Of a DNA stretch of 64,000 nt, positions 54,361 through 64,000 are shown piece by piece. Both the position numbers and the translations under genes were made by a program. The notes beneath the pieces were generated by a model. It saw only the letters and a list, made by a program, of their open reading frames with translations. It made no database searches and was not told where the DNA came from. Source of the DNA: Tillus elongatus (lineage: Eukaryota > Arthropoda > Insecta > Coleoptera > Cleridae); assembly GCA_964006375.1 (NCBI GenBank), contig OZ023265.1, positions 116,015,858 through 116,079,857 on the forward strand. Reading direction: 5' to 3'. Position 1 is the first letter of the stretch. Each line of letters begins with the position of its first letter.

Positions 54361-54714
54361 CTAAAACAAAAAACAAAAAAATTGAAACCACTACAATAGT
54401 AATTATATGTAAACAAAATTATGCCATATTATTAACATTCTCTCAAAGTTGACAAAAAAAAAAAAACAAATATTAAAAATATCAATGTCATTGGACAACA
54501 TGAAGAAAAAACAATTTGCGAACAATTTATCTGAAAACACATACTGAAAAAGAAATCATGTTGGTTGTAAATGATCTAGAAAATAATACAGCTCCTGGAA
54601 TTGATAATATTACAACAAATTACGTAAAAAGTACTTTGGAGTTCAGTTTACCAGTTATAACCAAATTAGTTAAATAATGTAGTACAAAGTGGCGAATATT
54701 CAGAGGTGCTAAAA

Positions 54715-55147
54715 CAGGGTTCCCACAAAAAACAGCATATCATCATCGATTTCCCTGACTTTTCCCTGATTTCCCTGACATGCCAAAACCTATTTCCCTG
54801 ACTTTTATTTCACAATATACCCCAAAAATGTGTAACACACTACTACATAATACAGTAGCTCTTCCCCTCATGGCTGAAAACACACTTCCTGAAAATTACT
54901 TTTATAAAACATACAGAATGTTTCTTACAAATAAACGAAAACGCTACTTATAAAAAAATGCACATATCATTGTGTTTTATTTATTTATCATAAAACGGAA
55001 ACAAATAATTTTTTCCTGACACGCACGAAAATTCCCTGACTCAGTGAATTTTCACAAGTTTTCTCATTTTTTCCCCGATTTCCCTGACATTTTTCTTTCT
55101 ACAAATTCCCTGACTTTTCCCGGTTTTCCAGGCGAGTGGGAACCCTG
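54715..55147. mobile_element. MITE with CAGGGTTCCCAC ends (hAT-like)
   Basis: 433 bp with inverted ends CAGGGTTCCCAC/GTGGGAACCCTG and TAAAA on both outer sides as a likely target duplication. Near both ends, TTCCCTGAC-type direct repeats occur many times. No coding capacity. Inserted in the LINE RT. Confidence 0.85.
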
Positions 55148-55502
55148 TAAAACAGATATGAGTAACACAGATACATAAAGCAGGAGATTGCCACAATCCT
55201 GGAAATAAAAGACCCATTTCGACAATGGTGATTTATTCCAAGAGATTGGAAAAAGTGCTGAAAGCCAGACTTGTTGATTTTGTATCAAAGGCCTTTAAAT
55301 TTGATAGAGATCAGTTTGGATTTCAAAAAAATAGCAGTGCACAGATGGGGCTGCAGGGGTTATAGAATTCCTTATGACTAACATTGACCAGAGGAAATCT
55401 GTTCTTGGAATGTTTATAGATTTGAAAAAAGTGGAATTGCATATAATCTTGTTTCCAGTTACAGCAAGTCCCCGCTTAATGTCCTAGTTAGAGACCTAAC
55501 AA

Positions 55503-55874
55503 TCCTGACGTTAAGTGAAACGAAGTAAATGAATATGTACATACACATGTACATATTTGTGACCGCAAAAGGATTAAGGGGAAAGAACAGTATTTATTTA
55601 GGTATGTATTATGTACATGCCTACAGTCCTGACGTTAAGTGAAACGAAGTAAATGAATATGTACATACATATGTACATATTTGTGACCGCAAAAGGATTA
55701 AGGGGAAAGAAGAGTATTTATTTAGGTATGTATTATGTACATGCCTACAGTCCTGACGTTAAGTGAAACGAAGTAAATGAATATGTACATACATATGTAC
55801 ATATTTGTGACCGCAAAAGGATTAAGGGGAAAGAACAGTATTTATTTAGGTATGTATTATGTACATGCCTACAG
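55503..55874. repeat. Tandem array, 3 x 124 bp
   Basis: Three nearly identical units starting TCCTGACGTTAAGTGAAACG at 55503, 55627 and 55751, each with an inverted ATGTACATA-rich section. Confidence 0.95.
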
Positions 55875-56413
55875 TCTACATTATAATATGTACTCTTTTT
55901 TTACCTACCATTTTAGACTTGTTTTAGAATAATAATGTTGTACCGAATCAATTTCAACGTTAAACGATACATTTGTCTACAAAAACTGTCACGCTATAAT
56001 GAAACAATGTTAAATACGGCGACGTTAGGCGAAGACTTACTGTATTTGTTTAACAGAAGACAGATGACTATTGTAAATGACAAAACAGAAACTGTAAACA
56101 CTAGTGTTCCTCGAGGATCTGTACTCGGACCAGTATTGTATTTATTATATGTACAAAATTTGTCACTGGATAAACTGAAAGCCAAATATCCAACCCTTGC
56201 GGATGATACTGTATTGCTGTATTCTCATTATCTTCAAGACTCATTAGAAACGATGGTAAATGGCGACCTGCAGACATACTATTCTTGGTTGTTAAGCAAT
56301 AATTTAAGGTTAAACATTACTAAAACTGTATATATGATGTTTTCACAAAAGGGCAAATGTACAAAGGTGAGAAATAAGTACAATTTGGAAACCCCAATTA
56401 ATCACAATACAGT

Positions 56414-56700
56414 TTTTAAACATGATGGTGGTTTAGCTAACAAAGTTAACGTCATCGGAGGCATGAATAAACTAATCGAATAAAAACTAGAACTACTATT
56501 CATATGTTAGTTGCGAACAGCGTCCCCTATGATATACAGACAGACCCCCACGGTTGAGTTTTAAATCCCTGTAATTAAAATTGTATACCTGCTTTTGTAA
56601 TACTGTGTCGTTATCAAATATTCCTTCTAAAAAGGACACATTAATTAATAAGATAACAGTTCGAACAATGGACTACATAGAACCGGACCTACTTTAGAAG
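56414..56700 (-). repeat. Small (about 290 bp) repeat with hammerhead relic, copy 2
   Basis: Homologous to 32779-33072. The motif end reads, on the minus strand, CCGATGA, then AGCTAAACC, so the core is mutated. Inserted between the RT palm and C-terminus of the LINE. Confidence 0.75.
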
Positions 56701-57467
56701 GATGGCAACTGACCATCGATACCTTACGAGGCAGAGAACATTAGTTGACATGTTTTATGCTTCCAAGCGTATTGGTCAGCACTATTACGATTTCTCTATG
56801 CCCAGAATATATAACACCCTTCCGCATAATATCAGGGAAGTAGTGACATTGAAGACGTTTAAAGGAAGGAAACAAACGTTTATAAAAACTCACAGAGAGC
56901 AACATTAACAGGCTTAATTAATATGAAATAGTGTTTGTCACTTATGGGTGCCCACCAGCGACTCCTTATTAAGTGTATATGTCATTTGTTCATGGTTCAC
57001 ACGTAGTTTTTACTTGCATACTCACTTTGGCTTCATTAAATGATGGAAAGAATGTTGTTATGATTGGCAATGAGTAATTAATTTTTAAATATTTTAACAT
57101 GTGACTATCATTCATTTGTTTTATTTTATTACAGTGTACTAGTCTTTTGTTGTAATTTTGTGGTTACAGTAGGACTTGTTGATCGGTCGATTTGGTTGTT
57201 TATTTTGATGCTCATGTTGTGGCAATGTTCTCAAGAGTTTATATAGTTGTTCATGTAAAAGAGCTGCTTCATATGGTTAATTTAATTAATTGTGTGCATT
57301 TAATCTTGTAGATTAGTTATTTTATGTACATTTTTATATTTTTTTATGTATAGTCACAGACAAGTAATTAATTACCTTTGTGAGAATTGTATATTATTTG
57401 CAAGGACTTATTTTAAATGAAACGTATGTAATTTTCTAATAGCAAATAAACTATTATTATTATTCTT

Positions 57468-57790
57468 GTATAATGTCATCAATTGTCTTTCTTACAACGA
57501 TATAAAATACCCAGATTCATGTTAGCCTCATTCTTTTTTTTACTTTCACGTTGTGAAAAATAATATGCTACCGTTCCACTACAGAACCGAGAATTATGTG
57601 TCCAATGTTATGTTATGTTCAAGGCTAATTAGCTAAGATCATTGAACCAAAACAAATCAACTGATCGAAACCAACCAACTAAACCAAAACTTCTGACAGC
57701 CAAGGGGTTGAAGGCGTTGAATGAAGGAGCTGTCGTGTAGGAGTTAAAAAATGTTTCTCATGAAGAATAATATGGGTAACTTGGAGAAAC
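57468..57790. other. No recognisable feature
   Basis: No gene or repeat recognised. Confidence 0.4.
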
Positions 57791-57794
57791 AAAC

Positions 57795-57930
57795 AAATTG
57801 ATTTACACTATTATTTATTATATTGTATATATGACTACAGTTTCGCTGAAGTTCTTAGCTTTGTCAAATACAGAATGAATATAAAATTTTACAATTCGAA
57901 ATATCTACCTAGTGTTAAAATGAACATTTC
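57795..57930 (-). repeat. Repeat family E, left inverted copy
   Basis: Reverse complement of 60355-60490 (GACTACAGTTTCGCTGAAGT, ATTTATTATATTGTATA blocks). It contains a GCT...AGCGAAAC hairpin motif on the minus strand. Confidence 0.8.
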
Positions 57931-58114
57931 GAAGAATTGGGAAGTTACTGGGTGCTCAGGACTAATAAGGGTATAGTGAGGAAATCCGCTCCGAACCACC
58001 ACCACCCATTTTATAAGGGCATTTATGACATAATACAAGTCTGCAAACGTACATACCCTTATTAGTTTACTTGAGAACCTAGTAACGTCTTAATTCTTGG
58101 AAATGTTCATTTTA
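57931..58114. other. Short inverted segment
   Basis: AATAAGGGTAT (57965) and ATACCCTTATT (58055) form an imperfect hairpin around a GC-richer core. Confidence 0.45.
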
Positions 58115-58620
58115 GCTAGAGGTGTGCGAAGCTTCCAAATTTCGAACGGAACCCGAACTCGAACCGAACCTTCAGTTTGAAAATGTGTATGTGCCGCCCA
58201 TGTAAAAGTAGTTCGATCTTTGAAATACGTAATTCTTCAAAATAGTTCAAAGTTCATTGTTCAAAAAAACTTCAAAATTAAACATTACAGGCACTGAAAG
58301 CTGCCACTGATAGCGAAGTTTTAGTCCAGTAGCAGCCCCGTTAAGTCGGTAGCAGCGCTTTAAACTCTGTATCAGCCCCATTGTCCTGGTAGCGTAATTT
58401 GAGAAAATCTCACTAATGCGTATTTTTGACAACTGGTGGGACCCATTGAGATCTAACAGAGCCATTTAACAATCACAGATTTTATTTTTGTATATATCCT
58501 AGGATCCCAATGCCTTCTTTGGTTACAACATCATGACAGCAAAGTTCAAAAGCAATTGGTAATATAATTTTTCAGAATTTATGTCGATAATTGCAGAATG
58601 CCCTCCGGAATGCTAGGTCG
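58115..58620 (+). repeat. Interspersed repeat family D, copy 2 (left part)
   Basis: Begins TAGAGGTGTGCGAA and matches 51505-51925. The same terminus occurs in reverse at 60345-60357, so the pair probably are its ends, split by the LINE at 58680. Confidence 0.7.
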
Positions 58621-58679
58621 AACATGCTTTATTTCACAATAAGCCAAAACAAAATTAAATATTCTCAATCAATACACAT

Positions 58680-59875
58680 ACAAATCCCAGATCGTCGCTC
58701 TAGACATATCCAAAGCATTCGACCAGGTCTGGCATGCAGCGCTGCTTAATAAACTACCGGCCTATGGCCTACCACCAAAACTCTGTACGTGGACAGCAAA
58801 TTTCCTCTCCAACCGGAGCATTTCTGTTGTCGTGGATGGCCATTCCTCTAAACTGTATCCAAATAATGCAGGAGTTCCTCAAGGTTCAGCTTTAGCCCCT
58901 ACTTTGTTTCTTCTCCACGTCAATGACCTCCTCTCTAGCACATCCAACCCAGTTCACAGTTACGCGGACAACAGCACCCTCCACTCAAATATACAATATT
59001 CTAAGCCTGTCTCTTTAGTCCAATTAGATGAGGATCGCAGCTCATGGAGGGTTCTATCTCCGTGGATCTCCAAAAAATATTAGACTGGGGAAGTAGAAAT
59101 CTTGTACAATTCAACCCCACCGACTCACAGTCTTGCTTTCTTTCTCATAAGAGATACACCAGCCTTAGACCCATCACAATAAACAACCAAGTTATTCAAA
59201 GTAATGAGTCCTTTTCACTTGTTGGCATCTCTGTGGATCGAAATCTCAATTGGCACCAACATGTCACATCAATTGCAGAAGCGGCTGCTAAGAAATTAGG
59301 TTTCCTCTTCCAGGCTCGCAAATACTTTTCACCAGCTAATCTCTATACTTTATATACTTCACAAATAAGACCAAACCTCGAATACTGCTCCCACATCCGG
59401 GGTGCTGCTGCCGCTTCTACACTCGCTATCCTGGACTCCATTCAGAAGAGAGCTATACGTCTCATCAGTGACCCTACCCTCACCCAAAGGCTGCCATCCC
59501 TTGCCCATCGACGTGCCGTTGGTGACCTCTCTCTCTTCTATAGATATCTGCACGGGCACTGCTCAGAGAAGCTTTCTTCCATAGTTCTTCCACCTGCTGT
59601 CCCCAACAGATCTACCAGGGGAACAGAGCGAATGCACCCTTTTACTGTCCAGGTCACCAGACATTGAACATCTTGTTATGCCCGCTCTTTTGACCCGAGG
59701 ACTTCCAAGTTGTGGAATTCCTTACCGGCACATGTTTTTCCTTCTCCCCCGAACCTCCAAACCTTCAAGTCCAGAATTAACAAGTTGCCTCTTTCCTCCT
59801 TGTCGACACTCACAGTACGATAGTATTTGGGCTGTAAGCCCTCGTGGTGTGTTGTTGAAATAAAAAAATAAAAAA
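58680..59875 (+). pseudogene. Jockey-type LINE RT relic, copy 2 (5'-truncated)
   Basis: Over 90% similar by eye to 37620-38825. Starts at QIVALDISKAFDQVWHAALL (motif A intact), AGVPQGSALAPTLFLL, then HSYADNSTLHSN in which the second catalytic Asp is Asn. A single-base deletion near 59041 shifts the frame; the rest is open to the C-terminus (59667). It ends in an A-rich tail at 59858-59875. Confidence 0.87.
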
Positions 59876-60042
59876 AGTTAAAATTTCAAGTGGTTATTAT
59901 ATAACTATCATACACAACTTTTACCCCCCTCACCCTAAAAGACTGTTAAAACTACCTGGATAATACCAAACAACAAAATGTATATATAATTGAGCTTAGC
60001 TATAGATATAGGTGCAGAAATCTAAAAAAGTTTTCTATATAC
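59876..60042. other. Intron sequence, unassigned
   Basis: No recognised feature between the LINE tail and the exon donor. Confidence 0.4.
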
Positions 60043-60138
60043 CTTTTTGTGTATTTGATTCAATGTTGACCCATCTTCAGATTTAGCAGCAGCATCGGAA
60101 GGCATTTGCACCCAGTCAACCTTCAAATTTTGTCTAAC
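60043..60138 (-). CDS. Internal exon of split host gene
   Basis: Acceptor after CTATTCTTTTTGCAAAACGG then AAAG, 32 codons (VRQNLKVDWVQMPSDAAAKS ... LNQIHKK), donor GTATAT; phase 0 on both sides. An alternative acceptor six codons later (before VDWVQMP) is also in phase. Family E and D repeats sit immediately upstream in the intron (60235-60490). Confidence 0.6.
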
Positions 60139-60234
60139 CTTTCCGTTTTGCAAAAAGAATAGGTATCTTTTACATACCAAATACTGTATGATACAATATA
60201 CCTCAATTTTGTATTTAAGGAAATAAGATACGAA

Positions 60235-60357
60235 CCTTGAAGAATTTTGGTTAGTTCGATGTTCGATTTTGAATTTTTAAGAAGTTCGAAGCAACATATT
60301 TGCTTAGGTTTATACATAGTTCGGTTCGAGAAAAACATGGGTTCGCACACCTCTAAT
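60235..60357 (-). repeat. Family D right part
   Basis: Reverse strand starts TAGAGGTGTGCGAACC and contains several TTCGAA/GAACCGAAC motifs like 58120-58230. Confidence 0.6.
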
Positions 60358-60490
60358 TTTAACACTAAGTAGATATTTCAAATTGTAAAATCTTATATTT
60401 ATTCTGTATTTGGCAAAGCTGAAAACTTCAGCGAAACTGTAGTCATCCATACAATATAATAAATAATAATGTAAATCAAATTGTTTGTTT
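60358..60490 (+). repeat. Repeat family E, right inverted copy
   Basis: Partner of 57795-57930. Carries GCTGAA (60418-60423), AAC, TTCAGC (60427-60432), GAAA (60433-60436) and GTC (60442-60444), a hammerhead-like stem II/GAAA layout with a degenerate CUGAUGA box. Confidence 0.8.
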
Positions 60491-60552
60491 AAGTATCTAA
60501 GTTGACAATGGATTTACGTCAAGTATCGGCCTCCACAGTACTATAAAAGTTT

Positions 60553-60860
60553 GGGACGCAGCAAGTACGTTATGGTAGTGAATTTTCATAAAATTGTTTT
60601 TAATAGCAAATATGTGTGTTGTTTTTTCAGAAAGCAGGCATCAAATTTGATTACCAGTATAACATATATAGTAAAAACAATGTGCCATGTTTCATCAAAA
60701 TAACTTTATTGTATGAAAACGTACAAAAATTTCCGAAAGTAAACTTAAAGTGTAACCGAAAAAATCCATTTGGTCAACCTTATAGGTTAATATCAAATTG
60801 AGCTTTTTAAATATGAAGCATTTAATCAAAATTCGCTACCATAACGCACTTGCTGCGTCC
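60553..60860. repeat. 308-bp MITE related to family B
   Basis: Ends GGGACGCAGCAAGTACGTTA and TAACGCACTTGCTGCGTCC are inverted repeats of about 35 bp including TTCACTACC/GGTAGYGAA. The interior matches 7070-7200 in part. Confidence 0.8.
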
Positions 60861-61479
60861 AGAATTTCTTTACTTACAAACATGCATTATATTCCGATGG
60901 AAAATGCAAAAACATAAGACGTTTTCGACTAAAAAAAAAATATATATATTTGTATCACCAATGACTTATGGGCCAGCCAGTGATTGTAAAAATATTTTTT
61001 AAGACGTAGCTCAAGACACCCTAGAATTAATGTATTCAATTTTTTTCATATCTTGTAGAATAACGGATATATTGAGCATTATTGATTTTTTACGAAAATT
61101 TGACAAAAGTTATATACCATTAAACGATAAACTCTATAGCTAAGACTACTGCCAAGCATCAGAGAAAGAGTCTATTGGAAACATTTTAGTAAAATGAAGG
61201 ACAATGACGGTTGAAATTAAGACTTCAGGGTTTGTAAAACATTCTTCTTGAGACATTTTCTTTCCATAGCCCGTTATTAGATTCAAGTTCTTTGCCTAAA
61301 TGTTGCGAATTTTGACGTTATACATTGTCACTGACGTTTTGAGGAAAACCCCAATTTATTTTTCTTTAAATGTCTTTAGACCTACAGCGCTAAATTTCGG
61401 TAGGTAATTCACCTATAGTGATATAAAACGATGTACCAAATTTGGTGGCCCTTACTTTGTTATTTCCGGAGATATGAGT
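60861..61479. other. Unassigned, partly diverged family B
   Basis: No gene. 61370-61480 resembles inner family B sequence. Confidence 0.35.
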
Positions 61480-61619
61480 TTTCTCTAAAGAAAACACAAA
61501 ATTTTCCGGGAAAACCTCGGCCGATTTTCCTGGCTAACGAACTTATTCAAGCCACTTACAAAAGGAAGGTATTCACCAAATTTTGTCAAAATCAGCCAAT
61601 TATTTTTTGAGTTATCGGT

Positions 61620-61709
<90 letters not shown>

Positions 61710-61835
61710 CCGAAACTGACCCCGGATATGTGTTCTAGGGGCCTAATTAGCGCTCATTTGAAGAAATTTTTTCAAAATTCAAAAGTCGGGATCTCCTCAT
61801 TAGTGATTTTTTTAAAAGAAAATTCACTAACAGGT
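61480..61835 (-). repeat. Family B repeat, 5' half
   Basis: Reverse complement of the B start (TCACTAATGAGGAGATCCCG, CCCCTAGAACACATATCCGG) with (TA)n and GGTTTTCCCGGAAAATTTT. Confidence 0.8.
61623..61705. repeat. (TA)n tract
   Basis: Internal TA run of a family B copy. Confidence 0.98.
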
Positions 61836-62659
<824 letters not shown>

Positions 62660-62868
62660 CATTCTTCTTTTTCTTAAATACTTATAGTCAAGGAAAGACA
62701 TGACACTACCTGGAAATACAGCAATTAGTTCACCAACTGTGTTGCCTTGTATTAAGCAATTTAACCAATCACTAACTGAGATCGAATTGATCGTAGCCAT
62801 TGATGGCATAACTGTGGCAGTGTCACTCAATATGTTTCTTATGGATCGATTAGAACAACCCAATGTAC
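62660..62868 (-). CDS. Internal exon of split host gene (WD40-like)
   Basis: Acceptor GTTGCTTTGTTTTAG, 209 nt (2 nt completing a codon, then 69 codons), donor GTAAGTATG; ends in phase 0, matching the next exon at 60138. The sequence TATVMPSMATINSISVSDWL then NCLIQGNTVGELIAVFPG looks like WD40 blades (strand, small-residue turn, GEL strand), and the exon ends with a basic YKYLRKRRM. This is the 5'-most exon found in the window, and the gene must continue beyond 62868, possibly beyond 64000. GTF3C2 (TFIIIC110) is the best guess. Confidence 0.7.
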
Positions 62869-63297
62869 CTAAAACAAAGCAACAATAAAGTAAAAGCAGT
62901 GTAAAAGATGTAGGAATAAGAATAACTAATATTGGTTGTAACAAATGCAATGACAACTTTACACAACAAAATATCAATCGCAGCTGGTGAAAGTCAGAAA
63001 TATCTGTAGTGTCCATCAAAGCTAACACTTTGATAACACAAGAAATTTACGTCTTGCTTGTTTGAGTTTGTACAGTACATACCATATAGAGCACACACTG
63101 TATTTTCTTTACTTACGGTACAGTTTTTCTCGGGCTCGCATCCAAAATCAAGTTATGAAGCGACCTTTACAAAATAAGTAAGGAAGTTTCATAAGGAGTG
63201 AAATGGCATATAAGCTTAAGTTAGAGTCACAGAAGGCCTGGAATGTAATGTTGGTGGGAAATTGTGAAATATATGACAAAAAATTGTTGTGCAAAAT

Positions 63298-63303
<6 letters not shown>
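62869..63303. other. Intron sequence; possible upstream exon not resolved
   Basis: A GTAAGTAAAG donor-like site on the minus strand near 63110 follows a short partly open stretch, but its phase does not join cleanly to the exon at 62868. Confidence 0.3.

Positions 63304-63379
<76 letters not shown>
63304..63379. repeat. (TA)n tract
   Basis: TA run. Confidence 0.98.
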
Positions 63380-63383
<4 letters not shown>

Positions 63384-63504
63384 AATTTTGAAGATGTTCC
63401 GTATATAATCTTGTATATCATGATATTCTCCATTTTTTCCCTTAAGGCTCGTCCGCGTCTTTACCACCCCGATAGCACTGCAGCCTTTGGCTTATTGTGC
63501 ATGA

Positions 63505-64000
63505 TATTCTCCATAAATGAATAAATAAATGTCACCTTTATTAACCAATTATTACAATCATTATTATAACCCCAAAACTACCATCAAGAAAGGGCGAAGT
63601 CTAGCAGAGCTATTCACACTCAACCCCAACTGTCAGTGGAAACAGGACACATTAGAAGAAACTGTGAATCTTAAGCAAAACAGCCGCACCAAGAAAAATA
63701 AGAAATAAAAATAATTAATAAATCTGAAGAAAAATATAAAATAAAAACATGCCTGAATCCCTTAGGAGTCGTCACTAAGCCAAAAATTAAAACAAAAACC
63801 AAGAATGGAACTACCAAAAACACCCCAGCATCGATGCCTAACACATGGGAACGAACCTCTCCCTATTGGTTGTTAAGCAGAAACAATTTCAATTGACACT
63901 TAAATTTGCTAATATTGAACATTTTAAATTCTTGATGTAGTCGATTAAACAGAAAACTAGATTGATACATAAAGTCACATGTAAACATGGCTGCCCTATG
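63505..64000 (-). pseudogene. LINE C-terminal/3' end relic
   Basis: Minus strand from the window edge: FMYQSSFLFNRLHQEFKMFN then KCQLKLFLLNN and a stop at about 63870, typical of the last part of jockey/CR1 LINE ORF2. An AATAATGATTGTAATAATTG-type tail with AATAAAGG lies near 63530-63565. Continues past the window. Confidence 0.5.

Larger units (their letters stand above)
54520..56908 (+). pseudogene. LINE reverse transcriptase relic, interrupted
   Basis: Pieces in order: KEIMLVVNDLENNTAPGIDN (54560-54620), NKRPISTMVIYSKRLEKVLK and FDRDQFGFQKNSSAQ (55200-55345), VLGMFIDLKKVEL (motif A region, degenerate), TSVPRGSVLGPVLYLLYV (56095-56155), YPTLADDTVLLYS (LADD in place of YADD, 56185), LRLNITKTVYMMF, and after the small-repeat insertion a C-terminal block MPRIYNTLPHNIREVV (56800-56850). 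Stops and insertions make it inactive. Confidence 0.75.
54520..57467 (+). mobile_element. CR1/jockey-group LINE with nested insertions
   Basis: RT blocks on both sides of a MITE (54715-55147), a 124-bp tandem repeat (55503-55874) and a hammerhead-bearing small repeat (56414-56700), ending in (ATT)n at about 57450-57467. It shares the tail type of the LINE at 28545. Confidence 0.75.

Noticed and set aside
63060..63170. Extra upstream exon of the split host gene ending at a GTAAGT site near 63110
   Set aside because: The only frame that would join the next exon is closed by a TGA with no acceptor between, so support is insufficient.

Overview
This window looks like a transposon-dense, AT-rich arthropod (most likely insect) nuclear genome. 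The evidence is a short peptidoglycan recognition protein gene, spliced exons with eukaryotic splice sites and AATAAA signals, a BEL/Pao LTR retrotransposon, Penelope-like elements (PLEs), jockey/R1/I-type LINEs, several DUF4817-type mariner-like transposase relics, and twenty (TA)n tracts totalling about 1.8 kb. The insect order cannot be fixed from the sequence alone.

Layout. 0-3 kb: a foldback element whose arms carry hammerhead-ribozyme-like motifs, then a mariner-like element with about 0.6-kb inverted repeats. 3-7 kb: an interspersed repeat (family A) and a broken R1-like LINE on the minus strand. 7.4-13.7 kb: two PLEs joined head-to-head inside a (TA)n tract, with 70-bp tandem arrays. 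15.1-16.0 kb: an intact, single-exon PGRP gene with TATA box and poly(A) signals. 16-28 kb: family B repeats, two DUF4817 transposon relics, an I-type gag relic and a PLE fragment, followed by a possible terminal exon of an unknown plus-strand gene near 28 kb. 28.5-39 kb: two LINEs, a fourth transposase relic, a hammerhead-bearing small repeat and long stretches without recognisable genes.

39.5-63 kb: four minus-strand exons, all compatible in reading phase, appear to be the 3' half of one host gene (candidate: a TFIIIC subunit 2/GTF3C2-like WD40 protein). Its introns hold a very young full-length BEL element with a 1738-codon open ORF (40.1-46.6 kb), a DUF7869-like DNA transposon (48.1-51.1 kb), two more LINEs, MITEs and nested inverted repeats.

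How the parts relate. Only PGRP and the split minus-strand gene look like host protein-coding genes; the 28-kb exon is a weaker candidate. The BEL element is the only element with an uninterrupted ORF. Nearly all others are broken, and many meet or flank (TA)n tracts, which seem to act as insertion sites or as internal parts of elements.

The observations most worth following are the hammerhead-like motifs in several small repeats, the RT motif A deletion shared by two PLE copies, and the host gene split by more than 20 kb of mobile DNA. Family assignments come from reading motifs and have not been checked by database search.
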